Assembly (NCBI GenBank): GCA_035494855.1
Contig: DATJGR010000270.1
Coordinates: forward strand, 1-11,338
DNA: 11,338 nucleotides
From: DATJGR01 sp035494855
GTDB taxonomy: Bacteria; Pseudomonadota; Gammaproteobacteria; Pseudomonadales; Azotimanducaceae
Direction: 5' to 3'
In this document: positions 6,173 to 11,338 of the stretch, one piece after another
Position numbering within the stretch: position 1 is the first letter of the stretch
How the letters are laid out: each line of letters begins with the position of its first letter
Notes under the pieces: generated by a model
The model's input: the letters and a program-made list of their open reading frames with translations, nothing else
The model's database searches: none
What the model was told of the DNA's origin: nothing
Program-made: the position numbers and the translations under genes

Positions 6173-6409
6173 TTAGCGATCCTGGTGAGGCGCACCGCGA
6201 TGGTGCTTAGTGTTAGCCAGCGCACAAAGAAGCCTCCGGAAAGAGGCGAGACTGGGTAGATTAGGGGCATTTTGCGCAGTCGATCATTCGATCCATGTCA
6301 TTATTGTGACGGATTTGATCGGGATGTCAGACAGCGCCATCGAGCATGCGCCAACAAACCTGATGAGGGGCACGGTTTGCCATCATCGTGATATCACGGG
6401 GTTTTTTTT
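6173..6409 (+). ncRNA. Candidate structured small RNA between metX and the GT4 gene
   Basis: About 237 nt lie between a -10-like box (6162-6167) and a hairpin with eight Ts (ending 6409), followed by a separate promoter for the next gene. Visible helices are GCACC/GGTGC (6192-6196 with 6202-6206, loop GCGAT), CTGG/CCAG (6182-6185 with 6217-6220) around it, GCCTC/GAGGC (6232-6236 with 6243-6247, loop CGGAAA), and GCGCA plus AAA with TTT plus TGCGC (6220-6228 with 6270-6277) around that. The terminal hairpin is GATGA/TCATC enclosing GGCA/TGCC. It is not recognisably 6S, SRP, tmRNA, RNase P or any riboswitch I know, and no convincing small ORF is present. Function unknown; this is an inference from layout. 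Confidence 0.35.
6362..6409 (+). terminator. Hairpins followed by T8, rho-independent terminator candidate
   Basis: A stem GATGA/TCATC (outer) with GGCA/TGCC (inner, loop CGGTT) spans about 6362-6387. It is followed by the palindrome CGTGATATCACG (6387-6398), GGG and a run of eight Ts (6402-6409). A T8 run is striking in this GC-rich sequence. It ends transcription coming from the left, 33 nt before the GT4 -10 box. Neither hairpin is very stable, so termination strength is uncertain. Confidence 0.5.
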
Positions 6410-6441
6410 GTCGCGCGCCTAGCCAGCGGCGATTGGCGTCG

Positions 6442-6466
6442 TACAATCGGCATCGCAGTAGAGGAG
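6442..6466 (+). promoter_or_regulatory. -10 box and strong ribosome binding site for the GT4 gene
   Basis: TACAAT (6442-6447) is a good -10 box, although the -35 region (about 6419-6424) does not resemble the consensus. GAGGAG (6461-6466) is a strong Shine-Dalgarno 5 nt before ATG 6472. It decides that start over an upstream in-frame candidate at 6388, which lies inside the terminator region. Confidence 0.5.
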
Positions 6467-6471
6467 ACCGC

Positions 6472-7809
6472 ATGCTTCAGCGAGGCGATCCGGGCGTTTT
6501 ACCCGAACCGGTGTTTCTACGCGGCCGCTACGCCGCTAGAGCTGCGGTCCAACACGCGAGCCACGTCGCGCCTGTGCGCGGGCTGATTGCGTTGTTCGTC
6601 AAGAACTATCAATACGGCGGCACGCAGCGTGTTCTGCTCCGGCTCGCCAACAAGCTGTTCGATTACGGGTATCCGGTGCACGTCGTATGCCCCGGTACCG
6701 GTCCGCTGGAGTCGACGCTCAAGGACGGCGTACGCCGCGTTAAGATCGTGCCCGGCAACCAACTGCATGCGCGAGCGTTGGCGTTGCGTGCAAACTCGGC
6801 GGCCGCCGCCGATTTGTTGCTGCCGCTCGTGCTGCCGCTGCATCCGTTGAAGGGGCTGCCGCTGCTTGGCCCGCTGGCGACCTATCTGAGGGAGGCGCGG
6901 CCCAGCGTACTGATCTCCGGCACGGCCAGTCTCAACGTCGTGTCGACGCTCGCAAAGCGTCTCGCCGACGTGGACACCGGTCTCGTGCTGACAGAGCACG
7001 TCTCGACCGATCAGCGTCGCGTCACCGACTGGCGTTTTGCGCGCCGATATCTACCTTCGTTAATGCGGCGGACGTATCGCGACGCCGGCGCGATCGTCGG
7101 CGTATCGACCGGCGTCGCCGCCGACCTCCGTACGCTGCTCAAGGTACCGGTCGAGCGTGTCCGCTGCATCTACAATCCCGCGGTCCCCGACAACATCCAG
7201 TCGCTTGCGCGTGCGAGCGTTCCCCACCGGTGGTTCGACATCGATCAACCTCCAGTGATTCTGTCGGCGGGTCGTGCCGGCCGCACGAAGGATTTCGCGA
7301 TGCTGGTGCGCGCGTTCGCGCGGGTGCGCAGCGAACGACCCGTGCGACTCGTGATTCTGTCTTCCGGTGCACCGGGCTCGGCTGCGAGCGCTCACCTCGA
7401 CTCGCTGCGCACTCTGGCGAGAGATCTCGGTGTCGCCGAAGATTTTGAGATCCTCGACTTCACGGCGAACCCGTTCGCGTACATGGCTCGCGCAGGCGTG
7501 TTTGCCTCGTCGTCCACGTCCGAAGGATTCGGCAACGTCGTTGCCGAGGCGCTCGCCTGCGGCTGTCCAGTCGTCAGCACGCGTACCGACGGTCCGATCG
7601 AGGTGCTCGAGAACGGCCGTTACGGTCGCCTGGTTCCGGTCGGGGACGTCGGCGCGATGGCCGCGGCGTTGAGTGCAACACTGAGCGCTCCGCGCAATTC
7701 TGCGGAGTTCGTGCTTCGTGCCGCCGCTTTCGGTGAAGATCGGGCCGCTCGGGCATATGAGCTCCTGTGTCGCGAGGTCGGCGCGCCAGCGCACGCCGTG
7801 GAGGCCTAG
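6472..7809 (+). CDS. Glycosyltransferase family 4 (GT-B fold)
   Basis: This 445-residue glycosyltransferase moves a sugar from an activated nucleotide sugar to a lipid-linked or glycan acceptor at the cytoplasmic face of the membrane. The N-terminal Rossmann half has KNYQYGGTQRVLLRLANKL (residues 44-62), the usual donor/acceptor loop of GT4 enzymes. The linker VSTGVAADL (211-219) leads into the C-terminal donor domain with LSAGRAGRTKDFAMLVRAFA (264-283, Arg268 and Lys273). The EX7E motif lies in EGFGNVVAEALACGCPVVST (Glu351 and Glu359). The C-terminal part is the better conserved and resembles WaaG/PimA-type and capsule or lipopolysaccharide enzymes. A hydrophobic stretch near 114-137 may help it dock on the membrane. 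The sugar and acceptor cannot be read from sequence. The membrane protein 33 bp downstream is probably co-transcribed. Confidence 0.9.
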   Translation: MLQRGDPGVLPEPVFLRGRYAARAAVQHASHVAPVRGLIALFVKNYQYGGTQRVLLRLANKLFDYGYPVHVVCPGTGPLESTLKDGVRRVKIVPGNQLHARALALRANSAAAADLLLPLVLPLHPLKGLPLLGPLATYLREARPSVLISGTASLNVVSTLAKRLADVDTGLVLTEHVSTDQRRVTDWRFARRYLPSLMRRTYRDAGAIVGVSTGVAADLRTLLKVPVERVRCIYNPAVPDNIQSLARASVPHRWFDIDQPPVILSAGRAGRTKDFAMLVRAFARVRSERPVRLVILSSGAPGSAASAHLDSLRTLARDLGVAEDFEILDFTANPFAYMARAGVFASSSTSEGFGNVVAEALACGCPVVSTRTDGPIEVLENGRYGRLVPVGDVGAMAAALSATLSAPRNSAEFVLRAAAFGEDRAARAYELLCREVGAPAHAVEA

Positions 7810-7842
7810 GAACTCGCGGCGGGCGACACTAGACTTCGGTCC

Positions 7843-9357
7843 GTGCCGCTACTCCTCAACGACCGGCGTTTCGCCGAACTCACGATCAGTATCGGGGCGA
7901 TGCTGACGAGTTTGGTATTGTCGGTCATCCATCTCGCGTTCGATCCGTTGCCCAACCCAGACGGGGTCGTGTACCTGCTGGCTGCTCAAGCGTGGCTCGA
8001 CGAGGGTTACGGCGCTGCCGCGGCCATCTATCCGCTGCCCGTCTATTCGATATTGATCGCATGGGCCCACGCAGCCAGCGGGTTGGGCTTGCTGACGAGC
8101 GCACACTGTCTCGACGCTTTTCTGATTGCGGGTTCGGTCGTGGGGCTGCAGCGACTCGTCGCTGCGCTCGGTGGAACCGTGCGGGCCCAATTGATCGTGG
8201 TGGTGCTCGTGCTGCTGCTGCCGGAACTCAACGGATATCGCAGCTTCCTGCTGCGCGACTTCGCATACTGGATGTTCGCGTTGTTTGCACTCGTACTGTT
8301 GGTGCATCACTCGATCGCACCGACGTTTTCGCGCGCTGCAGGTTTCGTCGCCATGTGCGGCTTTGCCGCGGCTTTTCGCGCCGAAGCGATTCTGCTGTTG
8401 GTAGCGACGCCGCTTGCTTTGCCGTTCGGTGAGGTCGGCAGGCGCGCATTCGTGATGCTCGCGATCTGCGCGTCGGTTGTGGCGGCGTCGGTGGCACTGG
8501 TATTCGTCGCGTTGTCCGCGCCGCCGTCGACGGTGTGGCTCGTGCAGACGCTGCATCAGGCCATCAGTCTCGCGGCGGAAGTTCCGGGAGGCATGGAAGC
8601 GCAGATCGCGGGTTTCGGGGCTCATGTGCTCGATCCGCGATTTCACGACTATGCGGCATCCGGAGTCGCGGGAGGTCTCGTCGCAATGATCGCGGTGCAC
8701 GTCTGTAACGCCGCGTCGTTGCCGTTGACGGCGATCGCGATCGCCGGCCTCGCGACCGGTGTCTCCGGCTGCATCGATCGCCGCGGAGCGCGGATTGTCT
8801 TCGCTGCGTTCGGCGTCTCGATTCTCGCGCTCGCTGCGGTACTCATGGCGCGCGGAATCATTCAGACGCGATACGCGATGCCCTCGGGACTGTTGTTGTT
8901 GGTCATCGCCGCATTCGCCATCGACAGTTGGTACGCGCGCGCGAATTCGCCGAGCACGCGACTGCGCAGGGCATCGACGTTGCTCGTCGTTTACCTGCTT
9001 GGTGAAGCCGCGTTCGGTCTGTTCAATTCCAAGCACCAGTACGTGGACGCGGCGCGTTGGCTGGCGCAGCACACGGAACCCAACGCGCGGATATTCAGCA
9101 CAGATCTGCGCGTGCTGTACCTCGCGGATCGCCCGGTGAACTGGCGTAACCCGAATGCCGACGCCTCCGCGGCAATGGCGCCGGCGGGGACATATGACTA
9201 TTGGGTTGTGAACGCAGCTCGCGACGGGGCGGAGGCAGATGCGTTCGCAAGCACAAGCGGAGTGTCGCCGGTCGTGCAGTTCGCCAACAGGAAGGGACAG
9301 GCCCTGCGAATCTATGCCGCGTCGTCGCCAACGACCGAACCCGGCCTGGTGCGTTGA
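7843..9357 (+). CDS. Multi-pass membrane glycosyltransferase-like protein (GT-C / GT39-like)
   Basis: This is a 504-residue integral membrane protein. It has roughly nine to eleven hydrophobic segments and a soluble C-terminal region (about 395-504), the layout of polyprenyl-phosphate-sugar-dependent GT-C enzymes. After the first helix comes NPDGVVYLLAAQAWLDEGY (residues 38-56); an acidic residue in this first outer loop (Asp40, then Asp53-Glu54) is typical for GT-C catalysis. RSFLLRDFAYWMFALFALVL, FRAEAILLLVATPL and QTRYAMPSGLLLLV also look like GT39/ArnT-type helices. The C-terminal VDAARWLAQHTEPNARIF segment resembles the family's small periplasmic domain. I recognise the class, not a specific enzyme. 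The start is GTG 7843; an internal ATG at 7900 would cut into the first helix. No stop interrupts the frame between the GT4 TAG and this GTG. Confidence 0.75.
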   Translation: MPLLLNDRRFAELTISIGAMLTSLVLSVIHLAFDPLPNPDGVVYLLAAQAWLDEGYGAAAAIYPLPVYSILIAWAHAASGLGLLTSAHCLDAFLIAGSVVGLQRLVAALGGTVRAQLIVVVLVLLLPELNGYRSFLLRDFAYWMFALFALVLLVHHSIAPTFSRAAGFVAMCGFAAAFRAEAILLLVATPLALPFGEVGRRAFVMLAICASVVAASVALVFVALSAPPSTVWLVQTLHQAISLAAEVPGGMEAQIAGFGAHVLDPRFHDYAASGVAGGLVAMIAVHVCNAASLPLTAIAIAGLATGVSGCIDRRGARIVFAAFGVSILALAAVLMARGIIQTRYAMPSGLLLLVIAAFAIDSWYARANSPSTRLRRASTLLVVYLLGEAAFGLFNSKHQYVDAARWLAQHTEPNARIFSTDLRVLYLADRPVNWRNPNADASAAMAPAGTYDYWVVNAARDGAEADAFASTSGVSPVVQFANRKGQALRIYAASSPTTEPGLVR

Positions 9358-9370
9358 CGAGGACGGTCGT

Positions 9371-9399
9371 GTCGCGCACCCCCCGAGGTAGTGCGCGAC
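9371..9399. terminator. GC-rich 9-bp hairpin between convergent genes
   Basis: GTCGCGCAC (9371-9379) and GTGCGCGAC (9391-9399) form a perfect 9-bp inverted repeat around an 11-nt loop. It sits in the 54-bp gap between the convergent GT-C-like and esterase genes. It lacks a T tract on either strand, so it may be a bidirectional pausing or RNA-end-protecting hairpin rather than a classical terminator. Confidence 0.5.
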
Positions 9400-9411
9400 T
9401 CGATCGGGTCG

Positions 9412-10449
9412 TCAGGCGGGATTACGGCAGAAGTCGGCGATGTTCACCGCAGTGTCGCGACTGATTTCCGGGCACGCGATCGGGAAGATCTCGGTTCCGT
9501 GGATCGTACCCATCACCTGGCGACAACGGGCCTTCACTCCGGCGCGCAGCAGCAGCCGATAGAAGCCGACGCCTTCGTCGCGCAGCGGATCGCATTCGTT
9601 GACGCTGATGATCGTCGGTACCAGACCTTGCACGTCTTCCTCCGTAGCGAAGCCGGGCCACGCCAATGGATTGCGGCGTTCGAGTTCGAGGATGCCGTAG
9701 GCCATCGGTCCCTGATTGTTGTGCAGGTCGAGCAGGATGCCGTTGTTCTCTTTCGACGACGGGTTCTGCGGCAACGGCCACATGCCAGCAATGTACGGGC
9801 ACAGCGCGTACAGCCCGCGAATCAGGTTCAGATCGCCGTCGCGCTTCAATCGCAGCCCGGTCGCTAACGTGAGATTGCCGCCACCGCTTTCACCGGCAAC
9901 GATGATGCGCGTCGTGTCGATGCCAAGCTTAGCGCCATGCGCAGCGACCCACTTCAGACCGGAGACACAGTCGTTCAGACCGGCTGGATAGGGCGCCACT
10001 TCGGGCACCGACGACGGCGTCAACGCATTGCGGAAGTCGACCATTGCGACGGCGACGCCCTGCGCCGCGATCATGCGCCCCCACGCGCGATAGTTGCCGT
10101 CGTAGCACGACATCGACTGCATGCCGCCGCCGTGTATGTAGTACACGCACGCGACCGGGTCTTTGGAGGTCGGACGAATGAACTGGATGTTGATCGTGTT
10201 GCCATCCGGCTGCGACGGGACCTTGTAGTCGGTGATGGTGAGTCCGGCCGACGGCGCGATCGCTTCGGTATTGCACATCTCGAGGAAACCGCTCAGCGCT
10301 TCGCGCTGAGCGATGGCTTCCTGAGTATTGGCGGCGGCCAGCAATTCTTCGCGGTTCGAGGCGTTGCGTTGTCCGCCGATGTCCATCGCGCCGAACAACG
10401 CCTTGATGCGTGGGTCGATCCTCGGATCTTCGGTGATTCGGTTTGCCAT
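9412..10449 (-). CDS. Alpha/beta hydrolase, hormone-sensitive-lipase family (esterase/lipase)
   Basis: This 345-residue serine hydrolase of the bacterial HSL (family IV) type probably cleaves short- to medium-chain carboxylic esters. It has the oxyanion-hole motif HGGG (residues 106-109) after CVYYI, the nucleophile elbow GESGGGN with Ser188, Asp287 in NECDPLRDEG, and His317 in TIHGTE, so the full triad is present. The N-terminal cap begins ANRITEDPRIDPRIKALFG. I start at the ATG ending at 10449 because AGGAA (10455-10459) lies 5 nt before it. A second ATG ending at 10479 would add ten residues, with only TGGAAG close by. There is no signal peptide, so it is probably cytoplasmic. The substrate is unknown. 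It is divergent from the ABC ATPase gene. Confidence 0.9.
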   Translation of the reverse strand: MANRITEDPRIDPRIKALFGAMDIGGQRNASNREELLAAANTQEAIAQREALSGFLEMCNTEAIAPSAGLTITDYKVPSQPDGNTINIQFIRPTSKDPVACVYYIHGGGMQSMSCYDGNYRAWGRMIAAQGVAVAMVDFRNALTPSSVPEVAPYPAGLNDCVSGLKWVAAHGAKLGIDTTRIIVAGESGGGNLTLATGLRLKRDGDLNLIRGLYALCPYIAGMWPLPQNPSSKENNGILLDLHNNQGPMAYGILELERRNPLAWPGFATEEDVQGLVPTIISVNECDPLRDEGVGFYRLLLRAGVKARCRQVMGTIHGTEIFPIACPEISRDTAVNIADFCRNPA

Positions 10450-10538
10450 CGTCGTTCCTGGTTTGAAAAGTGGTTCCATCTTCCATCAAGGTCGCATCAC
10501 TTCCAACCACCGACGACCGTGCTCGCCGCGGCGTGCCC

Positions 10539-10547
10539 TGATACGCT
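10539..10547 (+). promoter_or_regulatory. Possible extended -10 for the ABC ATPase gene
   Basis: TG, one base, then TACGCT (10542-10547) resembles an extended -10 element. It lies 33 bp upstream of the proposed TTG start and inside a small inverted repeat GATA-CGC-TATC. There is no recognisable -35. Weak. Confidence 0.2.
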
Positions 10548-10579
10548 ATCGCGCCATCGATTTCACCAAGCCGCCGCAT

Positions 10580-11338
10580 TTGAACCAGATATCACCGCGC
10601 GAACCGGCGCGCTCGATCGACCTCGAAAATCTCGTCAAACGTTTTCCGAACCAGAATCGCGACGTGATCCACCGCATGTCGTTCATCGTGCCCGCGCGAC
10701 AATGCGTTTCGCTGCTCGGACCCTCCGGGTGCGGCAAAACGACGCTGCTGCGGCTGCTGATGGGCATCGAGCGACCCACCGAGGGGCGCCTCTGGATCGA
10801 CCCGGAGCTGGCCGGCCACCTATCGTACGTGTTTCAGGAGCCTCGCCTGGTGCCATGGCGAACCGGGTTCGAGAACGTGAGGTTGCCGCTGGAACTGGCG
10901 GGCAGGTTGTCGACCGGGATCGACGACGAAATCGAGTCGCTGTTGACGTCGCTGGGGCTTGGCGAGCGCATGGCGAACTTTCCGAGAGAATTGAGCGGTG
11001 GCATGCAGATGCGGGTGTCGTTGGCGCGCGCTCTGATCACCCGACCGAAAATCCTGCTGCTCGACGAACCGTTCGCCGCGCTGGACGAGCGAACGCGATT
11101 CCGCCTGCAGGATCTGTTGCTCGATCTGCGCGCGCGGTTCGATCTGCAGTACGTCTTCGTCACGCATTCGATCTCGGAGGCGGTGTATCTCGGCGATCGC
11201 GTATTGCTGATGGATCGCACCGGGCAGATCGACACGGATCGAGCGATCGATTTCGTAGATCGCGATCAGTCGCTGAAGTTGACGCCGGCATTCAACGAAT
11301 GCGTGAGTGCGTTCGCGCGACGCTTTACCGAACTGGAG
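10580..11338 (+). CDS. ABC transporter ATP-binding protein, nitrate/sulfonate/taurine class (3' end cut off)
   Basis: The first 253 residues of an ABC ATPase are visible; the frame is open to the window edge. Motifs in order are Walker A GPSGCGKT (residues 47-54), Q-loop VFQEPRLVPW (Gln86), signature LSGGMQMRVSLARAL (138-152), Walker B ILLLDEPFAALDE with Glu163, and H-loop VTHSISEA (His196). The Q-loop sequence and overall text fit the SsuB/TauB/NrtD import group, which powers uptake of sulfonates, nitrate, taurine or similar small solutes. The permease and binding protein are expected downstream, outside the window. No ATG lies upstream of the catalytic core; TTG 10580 gives a normal-length N-terminus before the first strand (SIDLENLVKRF). 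An ATG at 10676 would remove the first strands. The start is therefore uncertain. Confidence 0.85.
   Translation, partial: MNQISPREPARSIDLENLVKRFPNQNRDVIHRMSFIVPARQCVSLLGPSGCGKTTLLRLLMGIERPTEGRLWIDPELAGHLSYVFQEPRLVPWRTGFENVRLPLELAGRLSTGIDDEIESLLTSLGLGERMANFPRELSGGMQMRVSLARALITRPKILLLDEPFAALDERTRFRLQDLLLDLRARFDLQYVFVTHSISEAVYLGDRVLLMDRTGQIDTDRAIDFVDRDQSLKLTPAFNECVSAFARRFTELE

Noticed and set aside
6092..6300. SAM- or SAH-type riboswitch controlling metX
   Set aside because: I looked on the minus strand for the conserved cores of these riboswitches and saw none, and the likely metX promoter lies only about 40 bp upstream of the gene.
6173..6409. 6S RNA, SRP RNA, tmRNA, RNase P RNA or c-di-GMP riboswitch
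   Set aside because: Short resemblances (for example GCCTCCGGA) do not extend to the conserved cores of these RNAs.
6210..6422. 70-residue plus-strand ORF and a 60-residue minus-strand ORF in the metX/GT4 intergenic region
   Set aside because: No ribosome binding site, no recognisable pattern, and the plus ORF runs through the T8 terminator.
7849..9072. 407-codon minus-strand open frame opposite the GT-C-like gene
   Set aside because: Low-complexity Arg/Gln/Glu/His composition typical of the reverse frame of a hydrophobic GC-rich gene.
1..11338. CRISPR array, tRNA, rRNA, insertion sequence or attachment site
   Set aside because: No regularly spaced repeats, cloverleaf or CCA ends, transposase motifs or terminal inverted repeats were seen on either strand.

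Overview
The window is GC-rich, densely coding bacterial chromosome. The gene content points to a gammaproteobacterium, probably near the Xanthomonadales, Nevskiales or Steroidobacter-type lineages. The evidence is a YaeQ-family protein, a small acidic protein of the PA3496 type, and a MetX acyltransferase that closely resembles the Xanthomonas-type serine/homoserine O-succinyltransferases. Several promoters carry a TACAAT or TACAAA -10 box. There is no integrase, insertion sequence, tRNA, rRNA or CRISPR array.

Layout: (1) At the left edge is the 3' part of an avidin/streptavidin-family gene, then a MATE efflux transporter 29 bp downstream on the same strand. (2) Next are yaeQ and a short-chain dehydrogenase/reductase 24 bp apart. 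(3) A good sigma70-type promoter (3416-3444) precedes a very acidic 83-residue protein. (4) From about 3781 to 4379 lies a decayed gene resembling the NADH-dehydrogenase-like FAD/NAD domain found fused to SelD. It has several frame changes and a missing middle. It runs directly into an intact DsbA-family thiol oxidoreductase gene (CSWC). (5) metX lies on the minus strand and converges on that gene so tightly that the two stop codons overlap. (6) A 380-bp divergent intergenic region (6092-6471) holds a -10-like box, stable-looking hairpins and a hairpin plus T8 terminator. A second promoter then leads into a GT4 glycosyltransferase, so this is the best place for an unannotated small RNA. (7) The GT4 gene is followed by a multi-pass GT-C/GT39-like membrane protein. 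(8) A hormone-sensitive-lipase-type esterase on the minus strand converges on it across a perfect 9-bp hairpin. (9) Divergent from the esterase, an ABC-transporter ATPase of the nitrate/sulfonate/taurine class runs off the right edge.

Most of these are independent housekeeping or accessory units, and I do not see a single coherent new multi-gene system. The pairs that may work together are avidin with the MATE exporter, the dead FAD oxidoreductase with the DsbA-like protein, and the two glycosyltransferases (probably cell-surface glycan synthesis). The most interesting items are the avidin with two biotin-site Trp positions replaced by Phe, the candidate RNA between metX and the GT4 gene, and the decayed SelD-type oxidoreductase.
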